A stretch of 40,215 bases of DNA, taken from the NCBI GenBank assembly GCA_023228425.1, contig JALOBE010000024.1, positions 1 through 40,215 of the forward strand, in the 5' to 3' direction. This document shows positions 1 to 6,886 of this stretch, piece by piece; the first letter of the stretch is position 1, and every line of letters begins with the position of its first letter. The DNA is from Syntrophales bacterium. GTDB taxonomy: Bacteria; Desulfobacterota; Syntrophia; Syntrophales; UBA2210. Made by a program: the position numbers and the translations under genes. Under the pieces are notes generated by a model. That model ran no database searches. It had not been told where the DNA came from and saw only the letters and a list, made by a program, of their open reading frames with translations.

Positions 1-130
1 CACCTCGCTCAAGCACAAATACTCCAGGATCTACATGACCGAGGCCGTGGGCAGTTTCGCCCTGTACGCGGTCCTGGTGGCACTCTTCACGGCACCCGTC
101 GTGGACGTGCTGAAGACTCTGGTGAGCTGA
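1..130 (+). CDS. C-terminal end of an unidentified membrane protein (partial)
   Basis: The frame is open from the first base of the window to a TGA at 128-130, giving the last 42 residues of a protein whose start lies outside. The fragment has a basic stretch (SLKHKYSR) followed by one hydrophobic segment of about 22 residues (around GSFALYAVLVALF) and a short polar tail, so it looks like the last membrane helix of an integral membrane protein. It is 72 bases upstream of the AtpZ-like gene in the same direction, so the two may be co-transcribed. I do not recognise the family. Confidence 0.55.
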   Translation, partial: TSLKHKYSRIYMTEAVGSFALYAVLVALFTAPVVDVLKTLVS

Positions 131-202
131 GACGCGAGGAAGATAAAGCGAACGAAACGAGGCCCGCCCGGACAGCGGGTCTCACGAAAGGGGGACGGGA
201 TC

Positions 203-448
203 ATGTTACTGCGCGGGAGCAAAGCGGAAATTCATAAACTGCAGGGGAAATTCGGGAGCATCCTTTTGATGAGCGTCTGGGGTTTCGTGATCGTCATCGC
301 ATCCCTGCTCTTCTCTTACGCCGGCCTGATGATCGATCAGCGTTTTGACACCAAGCCGACTTTCATGCTGGGGCTCCTGGTGCTGGCGCTCTTCCTGAGC
401 GTTGGACGGTTTTACTGGGAAGCCTGGCAGAAGCGGAACCTGCACTGA
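203..448 (+). CDS. AtpZ/AtpI-like small membrane protein
   Basis: An 81-residue protein with two predicted membrane helices (about residues 20-42 and 52-70) joined by a short loop holding the motif GLMIDQRFDTKPTF. This layout (helix, G-x-x-x-D followed by T-x-P, helix) matches the AtpZ/AtpI family of small proteins that accompany F-type ATP synthase genes and are thought to assist assembly or Mg2+/Ca2+ supply. No ATP synthase subunit is visible downstream; the gene before it is cut by the window edge, so any link to an ATPase operon is untested. The start has a purine-rich ribosome binding site (GGGGGACGGGA) directly upstream. Family assignment is moderately secure; function is inference. Confidence 0.6.
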   Translation: MLLRGSKAEIHKLQGKFGSILLMSVWGFVIVIASLLFSYAGLMIDQRFDTKPTFMLGLLVLALFLSVGRFYWEAWQKRNLH

Positions 449-467
449 AATCTCGAGGGCTATGCCT

Positions 468-600
468 GATGGCTTCGTACACTGGTGCCGGAGGGATGAC
501 CTCCGGCACGATCGTCGGATGCCCGATCGCGCTTCATCCTTCGTCACTGCGACGTACCTCAAAGCGCGCCTTGCCTCAAGGAGCTTTTTACGAAGCCATC
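468..600 (+). repeat. Dispersed repeat R1, copy 1 (MITE-like, 133 bp)
   Basis: This is bounded by a perfect 12-bp terminal inverted repeat: GATGGCTTCGTA (468-479) and TACGAAGCCATC (589-600). It contains the shared core words of the family: CCGGAGG near the left end, CACTGCGACGTACCTC in the middle and TGCCTCAAGGAGCTTTTTA at the right. Similarity to copy 2 continues past the right end to about base 626. No target-site duplication is obvious. It lies between the AtpZ-like gene and the terminator at 657-687 and codes for nothing. Confidence 0.8.
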
Positions 601-656
601 CTCAACCAGATGTTTTTCGACTTTGTATGGGACCGTCATCTCTGACTGATACAAGG

Positions 657-687
657 AGCCCCCCTTCTTTTGAAGAAGGGGGGCTTT
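657..687 (+). terminator. Strong hairpin, likely (bidirectional) terminator
   Basis: A perfect 13-bp stem (657-669 pairing with 673-685) with a 3-base loop, very rich in G and C at its base, followed by only three T on the plus strand. It sits between the convergent AtpZ-like gene (plus) and the FmdB gene (minus), the usual place for a shared terminator. The short T tract lowers certainty. Confidence 0.65.
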
Positions 688-727
688 GCAGTCTTACGAT
701 CATGGGGCGGCCGGTCCTGATAGATGG

Positions 728-1234
728 CTATTCCAGGTCATAGAATGTTTCATCCACCACCCGGTTCCGGCTTTTTTTCCTCTTCCCTTTTTGTGCCTTT
801 CCCTCTGCGGAAAAGAGATTTTCGTCGCTGAGAACATCACCCATCTCTTCGTCTATCCGTTCGGGATCTTCACCGCCTTCCAGGCGGCCCAGAGCTTCCT
901 CCAGTCGATCGTTCACTCCGATTCCTGTTGATTCTGCTATTTTTCTCATCAGTTTTGCCGCCTCGCGCGGGTCGTCCCCGTCGATGTGCTCCGCTTCCCG
1001 GACCAACAGTTCCATGGTCCGGTCCAAGGCTGCTTCATCGACAGACGGGCTGCCGTCGGTCATGGTCTCCTCGTTGTGCCCGGGCTTTGAAATGGAAGCG
1101 AAAACAGACATCTGTCTGCGGAGGGACGCTGTTGAACAGGACGGGCAGAGGGGGGTCTTGTCCGTGTTGACCCGCTTCGAGTAAAATGTATAGACGGTTT
1201 CACACCGGTCACAGTAAAATTCGTATAAGGGCAT
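728..1234 (-). CDS. FmdB-family zinc-ribbon protein
   Basis: A 168-residue protein. The N-terminus MPLYEFYC with CDRC (8-11) and CPSC (30-33) is the zinc ribbon of the FmdB/CxxC_CxxC_SSSS family, named after a putative regulator of formylmethanofuran dehydrogenase; most members have no proven function. The remaining 130 residues are charged, and the C-terminus is very basic (KAQKGKRKKSRNR). It lies 36 bases downstream of the ThyX-like gene in the same direction and is probably its operon partner. GAGG lies about 8 bases before the ATG. The longer acidic middle (about 60-140) is not part of the core family and I do not recognise it. Confidence 0.75.
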   Translation of the reverse strand: MPLYEFYCDRCETVYTFYSKRVNTDKTPLCPSCSTASLRRQMSVFASISKPGHNEETMTDGSPSVDEAALDRTMELLVREAEHIDGDDPREAAKLMRKIAESTGIGVNDRLEEALGRLEGGEDPERIDEEMGDVLSDENLFSAEGKAQKGKRKKSRNRVVDETFYDLE

Positions 1235-1270
1235 CGCTGAACCTCGCTGTGCTCCGTTTCATCGGTCTTT

Positions 1271-2746
1271 TCAGGACGGCGCCACGCACCGCCTCTTTAC
1301 ATCCTGGAAGGCATCCTTGCCGCAGGCGAACATGAGTGACAGGGGCATCACCTGTCTGGCCAGGGCAACCATGGCGGCGACCCTGTTCCGGATGTCCCAC
1401 TGGGAGTGTCTGTCCTCCCGAAGCCGTGCCATGTGGTAGAGTTCGCGAATGTTTACCTTCACGAGAACCCGTTTCCGGTGAGCATTGGTGAGGATGTAGG
1501 GAGCGGCGTCGGGTAGGGCGGCCAGAATGCGGTCATAGACATGGTTCGTCCTGTCGATCATTTCCTTGAAAGGTTCTTCCATGCCCGCCTCCCGGATAGT
1601 TTCCGGAAGAGTCACACCGAGGGAGGGATCGTAGTCACCGTTGATGATGGTGGCCATGCGGTGACGCTTCATCTGCGCGAAGCATGAAGCACTCATGATG
1701 ATTTCGAAGGTGAGATCCGCCATTTCGAATGACCGGGGGGGCGCGTCGTAAGCTTCCATGCAGCCGCAGGCGGCGATGACGAGGGCTTTTTTCTCCTCGA
1801 GAGGCAAACGCCGCGTCCTGTTCAGGCATTCTTCCAGCGAACGTCCCGAAGCCTGCGAAAGGAGCGATGCAAGGATCAACTCGTCGCCTTCGTCCGTCGC
1901 CTTCACGAGGGCAACGGAGTCGCTGCGGCGGGCGCTTCTTTCATCGATTCCTTCCGTACCCATGATCCGGTCCGCTTCCTCCCTCAGCGCGCGGGCGGTG
2001 TACCTGTCGAAGTCAGTGGCTTCCGTGTACCGGATCAGCGATGGGGCAACGGGTCTGGTCGCCGAATAGAGTTTGCGCCCGTATTCCCTGACTTCGGCCA
2101 GCCGGTGCGCCGCGGCCCGCCGCAGCATGAGTTCCAGGGTGCGGGCGTTGACGGTCATGCCGAGTTGGCTTTCCGTGGCCAGTGCCAGGATGTACCGGGC
2201 ATCCTCCTTGGCAGAACCCTCCAGGAGAGATCGGCGCTCCGGGTTTTCCTCCAGGCCGTTCTCGCAGGAAAAGAGATGGTGTCGAATCGCTTCGTACAGG
2301 TCTCGGTACAGGGCGTTCTGGGCCCGTATCGTGTCGGTGAAGATGTCGGAAAGACCGGCTCTCCTGATCTCTTCCGCGATGACGAAATCGTCGTCAAGCC
2401 GAATGTAACGCTGTGACTTTTCCGTGTAGGACGCAAGGCGAAAGGCTTCTATAAATTCGACGGCCAGCCGGGAAGCACCGAGGATGTCTATGTTGAATAC
2501 GGCATGCTCGGCGATAGAGCTGTGACCCATGTCAAAGACGATGGTTGTGTTCGACCGACGCGCCTTCTCCACTTCGCCGCGGGACAGCCGGCGTAATGTA
2601 TCAACGGAAAGCGGATTTCTGCTGATCCGGGCATAGGCGGCCGAGATGGTTTCCGGGGTAAGTTCCTCATCCGGCAGGTCTGAACGTGCCCTCAGTTCTG
2701 TCAGAGCATCCCAGTCTACATTGACTCCTGCCAGAATAACGTCCAC
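1271..2746 (-). CDS. thyX: FAD-dependent thymidylate synthase-like protein, tandem ThyX domains
   Basis: About 491 residues, roughly twice a standard ThyX. ThyX makes dTMP from dUMP using FAD and methylene-tetrahydrofolate. The first half holds the signature RLASYTEKSQRY (residues 103-114), matching the R-x-x-S-x-x-E-x-S-x-R-Y core, and GHSSIAEH before it. The second half has QMKRHRMATIIN and RELYHMARLREDRHSQWDIR. The motif elements are therefore spread over two domain copies, as in the long ThyX-like proteins of Deltaproteobacteria. The start is placed at GTG 2746 (VDVILAGVNVD), preceded by GGAAAGGAT; the frame stays open 90 codons further upstream, but that stretch is the translated R1 repeat and so is not protein. 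The promoter lies at 2937-2965. Whether it makes dTMP or has another role is not shown. Confidence 0.8.
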   Translation of the reverse strand: MDVILAGVNVDWDALTELRARSDLPDEELTPETISAAYARISRNPLSVDTLRRLSRGEVEKARRSNTTIVFDMGHSSIAEHAVFNIDILGASRLAVEFIEAFRLASYTEKSQRYIRLDDDFVIAEEIRRAGLSDIFTDTIRAQNALYRDLYEAIRHHLFSCENGLEENPERRSLLEGSAKEDARYILALATESQLGMTVNARTLELMLRRAAAHRLAEVREYGRKLYSATRPVAPSLIRYTEATDFDRYTARALREEADRIMGTEGIDERSARRSDSVALVKATDEGDELILASLLSQASGRSLEECLNRTRRLPLEEKKALVIAACGCMEAYDAPPRSFEMADLTFEIIMSASCFAQMKRHRMATIINGDYDPSLGVTLPETIREAGMEEPFKEMIDRTNHVYDRILAALPDAAPYILTNAHRKRVLVKVNIRELYHMARLREDRHSQWDIRNRVAAMVALARQVMPLSLMFACGKDAFQDVKRRCVAPS

Positions 2747-2767
2747 GCGACAAGAACATCCTTTCCC

Positions 2768-2896
2768 GACGGTTTCGTACAATAGTGCCGGAGGCTCAAT
2801 CGTGCTCTTCCTTCCGTCGCTGCGGCGTACCTCGAAGTACGTCGCATTCCTCAGGATGTGCGCGCCATGCCTCAAGGAGCTTTGTACAAAGCCGTC
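2768..2896 (+). repeat. Dispersed repeat R1, copy 2 (129 bp)
   Basis: Left end GACGGTTTCGTA (2768-2779), right end TACAAAGCCGTC (2885-2896); 10 of 12 positions pair as an inverted repeat. Inside lie GTGCCGGAGGC, CGCTGCGGCGTACCTC, an internal palindrome around CTCGAAGTACGTCGCATTCCTC at 2831, and ATGCCTCAAGGAGCTTTG. The element sits, antisense, in the 5' leader of the ThyX gene between its promoter and GTG start. It keeps an open frame that falsely lengthens ThyX. Confidence 0.8.
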
Positions 2897-2936
2897 CTCT
2901 ATCAGACGTTTTTCAACTTTTTGCGAGTTCATCAGT

Positions 2937-2965
2937 CTTATAGCAGGTAGGGCGGGCTCCGTCAA
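2937..2965 (-). promoter_or_regulatory. Sigma-70 type promoter of the thyX-fmdB operon
   Basis: Read on the minus strand: TTGACG (2965-2960), 17-base spacer, TATAAG (2942-2937). Five of six bases match in each hexamer, at optimal spacing. Transcription would start near 2930, run through repeat R1 copy 2 and reach the GTG at 2746, giving a leader of about 180 bases. Confidence 0.65.
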
Positions 2966-3114
2966 TCCGGTCCGTCGATGATGAAGTGACTTGCAATCGG
3001 AGACTGACTTTGACATAAAAAATCTGTTTCCCGGTATGGGCGGGCCCCACGCGAAACGGGCGGCAGGGCCGGCACTGCCGGGCGGGACAAATCATCATCA
3101 GAAGGGAGGGCGCC

Positions 3115-3414
3115 ATGTTCAAAGAGACCGTACTTGGCTGGATAGCCGAGATGGAAGAGAAGGGAACAATCGGCAGGCTCGACGAGGGGGCCCGTACAAG
3201 GCTGGTAGACGATTACGCAGTAAAACTGGAAGAGTTTTTCACCCAAGCCGTCACAAAGCAGCTGAAGCCGACAGGCAAGGCCGCGGATTTCGAGCGCATG
3301 ATGATCTACGACGGCCAGTATGTTCACAAATTCCTCAACCAGGCGATTCCCGGCTACTACGGTTTCAGGGCGGAAATCTTCGAAAAAGCGAGAAAAGCCA
3401 TTATCGGAGAATAG
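3115..3414 (+). CDS. Small conserved-looking protein of unknown function
   Basis: A 99-residue, mostly helical protein without signal peptide or membrane helix. Its order of features (a helix ending in LDEGARTRLVDDY, a helix with EEFFTQAVTKQL, then HKFLNQAIPGYYGFRAEIFEKAR) recalls small helical DUF5663-like proteins in which a short acidic helix bundle ends in an IP-x-Y segment; I could not confirm this. A good ribosome binding site (GGGAGGG) ends four bases before the ATG. A weak promoter (TTGACA 3010-3015, TATGGG 3035-3040, spacer 19) may serve it. It is closed by the terminator at 3416-3436, so it is likely a single-gene unit. Confidence 0.65.
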   Translation: MFKETVLGWIAEMEEKGTIGRLDEGARTRLVDDYAVKLEEFFTQAVTKQLKPTGKAADFERMMIYDGQYVHKFLNQAIPGYYGFRAEIFEKARKAIIGE

Positions 3415-3415
3415 C

Positions 3416-3436
3416 ACCTGTCTGGCGACAGGTTTT
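3416..3436 (+). terminator. Intrinsic terminator after the small unknown gene
   Basis: Stem ACCTGTC (3416-3422), loop TGGC, GACAGGT (3427-3433), running directly into TTTT. It starts two bases after the stop codon of the 99-residue gene. The stem is short (7 bp) but perfect. A second GC-rich hairpin (3462-3471 with 3476-3485, one mismatch) lies further on, before the next gene. Confidence 0.55.
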
Positions 3437-3517
3437 GCATGATCGAGCCCGTGATCATCGAGCGGCCGCCCAGAGGGGCGGTCGCCGCCAGTGGAAGGGT
3501 TCGGGGAGGTGGCGGAA

Positions 3518-4012
3518 ATGATTCGTATCAGGCCCTTTGACAAGAAGGATTGGACATCCCTCTGGCGTATTATCGAGCCTGTGTTCCGGGCCGGGGAGAC
3601 CTATCCCTGTTCGCCGGATATCACCGAGGAAGAGGCCTGGAAGGTGTGGGTCGAGGCGCCCCTGGCCACGTACGTCGCCGTGAACGAGGAAACGGATGTC
3701 CTCGGTACGTACTATATCAAGCCGAACCAACCAGCCCTGGGAGGGCATGTCTGCAACTGCGGTTACATTGTCTCCGAGAATGCCCGCCGTCGGGGCATCG
3801 CGACCCTGATGTGCCGGGACTCGCAACAGAGGGCCCTGTCGGAGGGCTTCCTGGCAATGCAGTACAACCTGGTCGTTTCAACAAATGAGGTCGCCCTGCG
3901 CCTCTGGAAGAGGAACGGGTTCCACGTTGTCGGAATGCTTCCGAAAGCCTTCCGGCATCGGCGGTTTGGCTTCGTGGACGCCCTGGTCATGTACAAGCTG
4001 CTTGAACCCTGA
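3518..4012 (+). CDS. GNAT-family N-acetyltransferase
   Basis: A 164-residue protein with the Gcn5-related acetyltransferase fold: an N-terminal IRIRPFDKKDW segment, a central strand ending in the acetyl-CoA pyrophosphate-binding loop (GYIVSENARRRGIATLM), and the typical C-terminal half NEVALRLWKRNGFHVVGMLP, where the residue after NGF starts the last strands. Such enzymes move an acetyl group from acetyl-CoA to an amine; the substrate cannot be told from sequence. The ATG at 3518 is chosen because GGAGGT lies 7 bases upstream; a GTG nine codons earlier is less likely. It converges with the SfsA gene, with 14 bases between stops. Confidence 0.85.
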   Translation: MIRIRPFDKKDWTSLWRIIEPVFRAGETYPCSPDITEEEAWKVWVEAPLATYVAVNEETDVLGTYYIKPNQPALGGHVCNCGYIVSENARRRGIATLMCRDSQQRALSEGFLAMQYNLVVSTNEVALRLWKRNGFHVVGMLPKAFRHRRFGFVDALVMYKLLEP

Positions 4013-4026
4013 CCGGTCCAGGCAGG

Positions 4027-5214
4027 TCAACCTGGGTGAGGTATTTCTTTCCCTTCGAGCATCTCCTGAAGACGGCCGATCCTGAAGTACTGCAGAAGGC
4101 CGATAAAATCTTCGTCACGTTCGGGATCGTCCTCCACGGCGACGAGATGACTTTCGCAGGTGCAGCCGGAGCATCCGAAGCCCGGGATCGACCATTCCGA
4201 CAATTCGCCGAGCTTATCGACCAGGGCGCATTCGAGGTGTTCGCTTGACCTGACGGGAAGAGCCTTGATGCCATCGGCTTCATTACGCAGATAATCGATG
4301 TGCCGGTCGACATGTCTGCGTTTCCTCAGATGGCGGCCGATCCGTCCGGACATTCCCGTCTGTGCCGACCCCACGTAGAGGTAGTATCCCCTTCTGAACA
4401 GGAGAACCCCGAGGCCGCCGATTTCGATGTGACGATCGCTGTTCAGGCGGATGATCAGGATGTAGCTTCCCCCGTCGCAGGCTTCCCGTTCCAGCATGTC
4501 CCAGGGAATAACCGCCCTGGTGAGGGTTGATGGGGACAGACTCAGATCGGTATCCCAGGCGACGGACAGGGCCGTGAAGCTGATGGCGTTTCGGGTGGCC
4601 GACATGGCCCGGGCGAAGGCGAGGTCCGTGTGGTAATCGGGCAGGAACCAGCGGACGTCCGGCTTGTGGATGAGGACGACAACCCCGGCCGGTGTTCCCC
4701 GCCTCGCCATTTCAGCCAGTTCCATAAGATGTCGGCGTCCCCGGTCCGTCACGGCGTCGGGGAACATGGCTACGGCTCCCTGGAAGAGCGTGCAGGATTT
4801 GACTTCCAGCAGGAAGGGCGATCCGTTCTTCTGGAGCAGAAAATCGAACCTGCTGTGACCGGCGAGCACTTCACGTTTCAGGATAGCCGCGTCCTCGAAC
4901 CCGGGGATTGCGCGTTTCAGGAGGAGCCACTCCACAACCCGGTTTGCCATGTGGGTGTGAAGCAGAATGGGCTGTCCGTCCCGTTCAACGGCAACTGCTG
5001 TCCAGGTGAATTTTGCTCCGGCGGCGTTTTCCGCGAGATAGAGTTTGCGGCCCGGAAGAAGCAGTTCACGGAGCCGTCCCGGATTGGGAAGATAAACGGG
5101 ATGTACCGCGTTGCCGACGAGGCATTCAATGACGAACCGGTTCCTCCGGCTGATGAAGCGGCCCTCTTCCGTACGGTCAAAAAGGTGAAGGCGGGGGGAG
5201 GATGAAGGGGACAC
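4027..5214 (-). CDS. sfsA: SfsA nuclease fused to a C-terminal GIY-YIG (DUF123) domain
   Basis: About 395 residues. The first ~225 residues are SfsA, a DNA-binding protein and putative nuclease first found as sugar fermentation stimulation protein: RFVIECLVGNAVHPVYLPNPGRL, then RFDFLL followed by FLLEVKSCTLF, a PD-(D/E)xK-like active site, and FPDAVTDRGRRHLMEL. The last ~150 residues are a GIY-YIG type DUF123 domain (GSYILIIRL, GYYLYVGSA, GRIGRHLRK, RHIDYLR, and a Cys-rich GFGCSGCTCESHL). Two nuclease-type domains thus sit in one chain. The start is set at GTG 5214, just ahead of the domain; an in-frame GTG at 5292 would add 26 low-complexity residues without a better ribosome binding site. 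The two domains are clear; the joint role is unknown. Confidence 0.85.
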   Translation of the reverse strand: MSPSSSPRLHLFDRTEEGRFISRRNRFVIECLVGNAVHPVYLPNPGRLRELLLPGRKLYLAENAAGAKFTWTAVAVERDGQPILLHTHMANRVVEWLLLKRAIPGFEDAAILKREVLAGHSRFDFLLQKNGSPFLLEVKSCTLFQGAVAMFPDAVTDRGRRHLMELAEMARRGTPAGVVVLIHKPDVRWFLPDYHTDLAFARAMSATRNAISFTALSVAWDTDLSLSPSTLTRAVIPWDMLEREACDGGSYILIIRLNSDRHIEIGGLGVLLFRRGYYLYVGSAQTGMSGRIGRHLRKRRHVDRHIDYLRNEADGIKALPVRSSEHLECALVDKLGELSEWSIPGFGCSGCTCESHLVAVEDDPERDEDFIGLLQYFRIGRLQEMLEGKEIPHPG

Positions 5215-5337
5215 GGCATGCTTTCCCGGCGTTCTGCCGACCACATGAGGGCGTGGACCACCCGGCTTCAGGGCGCGGCCGAGGCCGCTCACGCCCCGTG
5301 GCCCGGCGCTCCACGGAGCGGGTGGAACCGATGCATT

Positions 5338-5373
5338 GTGTCATTTCGGGAAGCATCGCGACGAAAAATCTCT
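5338..5373 (+). repeat. Fragment of dispersed repeat R2
   Basis: GTGTCATTTCGGGAAGCATC and the following GCGACGAAAAATCTCT match the left end of the full R2 copy at 17969-18097 (TGTCATTTCGAGGAGCATCGC, then GACGAGACATC) with few differences. The right half is absent or degenerate. It lies in the gap upstream of the SfsA fusion, where no gene is visible. Confidence 0.6.
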
Positions 5374-5463
5374 CTTCACTATCGTCACCCTGCACGATTT
5401 CTCCCCGGTAATTGCAATGACGGAAACTGGTTTTTCAAATGTATTCGGCTTTTCTCCGAAGGA

Positions 5464-5871
5464 TCACTGGAAGGATTCCCTGATCCTGTCGTGGATCAGC
5501 TTCGAGGCAAGATTGTTCCCCGTCAGTCCCACCCGGACGGAAATCATGGTCGCCTCCGGTTCCAGATACTCGATGACGATCCGGACATCCTCTCCTTCCA
5601 GGTGGGCCGTGTAGGTACCCGAAGAGACCCTCTTCTGGGTTTCCAGGATCGTTGCGTTCATGCCCTCGAGGGCTTTTTCAGAAGCATTCCAGGCATGTTC
5701 GAAGGAAACGTTGTAGTCAGCTTTCAACGTTCCGTCGGTGTAAAAAAACTTTCCCTCCCTGACGCCGACGACGCGATCTCCCATCATGACGGCTGATGTG
5801 CATCCACTGAGGAGGAACATGCACAGCGCCAGCATCAGTCCCGTTGTTGTGTACAGGCTGTTTCGTCCCAT
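5464..5871 (-). CDS. DUF3568-like lipoprotein
   Basis: A 135-residue protein with a lipoprotein signal: a hydrophobic segment (about 9-22) ending in the lipobox LLSGC, so Cys24 would carry the lipid. The mature part has YNVSFEHAWNASEKALEGM, an internal strand pattern and MISVRVGLTGNNLASKLIHDRI, the pattern of DUF3568 proteins, where a conserved S-x-x-I-x-x-x-I segment ends the domain. These are small periplasmic, membrane-anchored proteins of unknown function, common in Deltaproteobacteria. It has its own promoter (5963-5991) and stands alone between the SfsA gene and the rhomboid gene. Confidence 0.75.
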   Translation of the reverse strand: MGRNSLYTTTGLMLALCMFLLSGCTSAVMMGDRVVGVREGKFFYTDGTLKADYNVSFEHAWNASEKALEGMNATILETQKRVSSGTYTAHLEGEDVRIVIEYLEPEATMISVRVGLTGNNLASKLIHDRIRESFQ

Positions 5872-5962
5872 TTCGACCGCTCCCGCTGCCGGAAAGCCGG
5901 TTCCGGCAAAAACTCAATGATTTCATGCCGCCCCACGCTCCATTCCGGGCGGTCTGGAATTC

Positions 5963-5991
5963 ACTATAGGTCAAGACATGAATGCTGTCAA
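5963..5991 (-). promoter_or_regulatory. Sigma-70 type promoter of the lipoprotein gene
   Basis: On the minus strand TTGACA (5991-5986), 17-base spacer, TATAGT (5968-5963): a perfect -35 and a 5/6 -10 at optimal spacing. The predicted start near 5956 leaves an 85-base leader before the ATG at 5871. It lies downstream of the rhomboid stop at 6024, so the lipoprotein gene is an independent unit. Confidence 0.7.
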
Positions 5992-6023
5992 TACGAGAGG
6001 TATCGCGGGGCAGGAGCCGGACG

Positions 6024-6878
6024 TCAGGAGATTGTAAAAGCGTAATACATCGCCCGGAGGATTGCCCAGAGAAGGATTGTCACCGTCAGGCCCACGCATC
6101 CCATGGCAAGGAACCGATGTCGGTGATTTTCGCTGTTTCTGTCGTTGTAACCCAGAAGAAACGCCAGGACGATACCCGAGGCCGCGCCGCCTCCATGGGC
6201 CCAGTTGTTGATGCCGGGTACGATAAAACCGAAGATGGCGATGATGACCAGCCATCCCAGGACCTGGCGGAAGAGAGCCGTTCCGAAACTCCCTCCTCGG
6301 GCTTTTCCATAAAAGAGCGTGGCTCCGATGAGTCCACAGACGCTTGCCGAAGCGCCTATGGTGAAAGAAACGCCGGCCACCCATGAAAGAAAGAAGCCGA
6401 CGATTCCCGTAATGGTGTAGATGGCAAAAAACCTGTGAACGCCGAACTCGTGGATGACGAGGGGGCCGATCTGACGGAGGGCCAGCATGTTGAACAGGAT
6501 ATGGAGTATTCCTCCGTGGAGGTAGCATGCTGAAAGCAAGGTCCACCAGGATCCGAACCGGCCGATGGGGTAGGTTCCCGTCGCTCCCAGCAACAGAAGG
6601 CTGTTACTCGAGGGAGAGAGAAACGCCAGAGGGTTACCCGACAGACCCGTTGATGCCGGGTCGAGTACCAGTGTGAGTATGTATAAAGCAGCGTTAACGG
6701 AAATGATAATTTTTATGATGTCGTAGGGGTTGGTCAGCAGGGAGCTGATGAAGTCTCGTTTGAGCATGCTCGCGGGAGTCCTCGTGGCGCAGTAGGGACA
6801 GACCTCTTCAGAGGAACTGATCAGCTTTCTGCAGTTCGGACAGAGCAGAGATTTTCTTTCACGGGGACCCATGGACAT
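6024..6878 (-). CDS. Rhomboid-family intramembrane serine protease with N-terminal zinc ribbon
   Basis: 284 residues. Rhomboids cut transmembrane helices inside the membrane. Seen here: a short zinc ribbon with CPNC (13-16) and CPYC (27-30); then six or seven helices; H-x4-H-x3-N (H121, H126, N130) in helix 2; the catalytic serine motif GASAS (Ser177) before GLIGA; and the catalytic His228 in NNWAHGGG. The usual G-x-S-G is G-x-S-A here. The ATG at 6878 is preferred because GAAGGAAG precedes it and the upstream TraB-like gene stops 8 bases before; the open frame running into that gene is a shadow. Likely co-translated with the TraB-like gene. Confidence 0.88.
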   Translation of the reverse strand: MSMGPRERKSLLCPNCRKLISSSEEVCPYCATRTPASMLKRDFISSLLTNPYDIIKIIISVNAALYILTLVLDPASTGLSGNPLAFLSPSSNSLLLLGATGTYPIGRFGSWWTLLSACYLHGGILHILFNMLALRQIGPLVIHEFGVHRFFAIYTITGIVGFFLSWVAGVSFTIGASASVCGLIGATLFYGKARGGSFGTALFRQVLGWLVIIAIFGFIVPGINNWAHGGGAASGIVLAFLLGYNDRNSENHRHRFLAMGCVGLTVTILLWAILRAMYYAFTIS

Positions 6879-6886
6879 CGCTTCCT

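Noticed and set aside
2747..3016. An N-terminal extension of 90 codons for thyX.
   Set aside because: Most of it is the translated R1 repeat and the promoter lies inside it (2937-2965); the GTG at 2746 with a ribosome binding site fits better.
3462..3485. A GC-rich hairpin before the GNAT gene.
   Set aside because: It has one mismatch and no T tract, and such hairpins are common in GC-rich DNA, so no separate feature is claimed.
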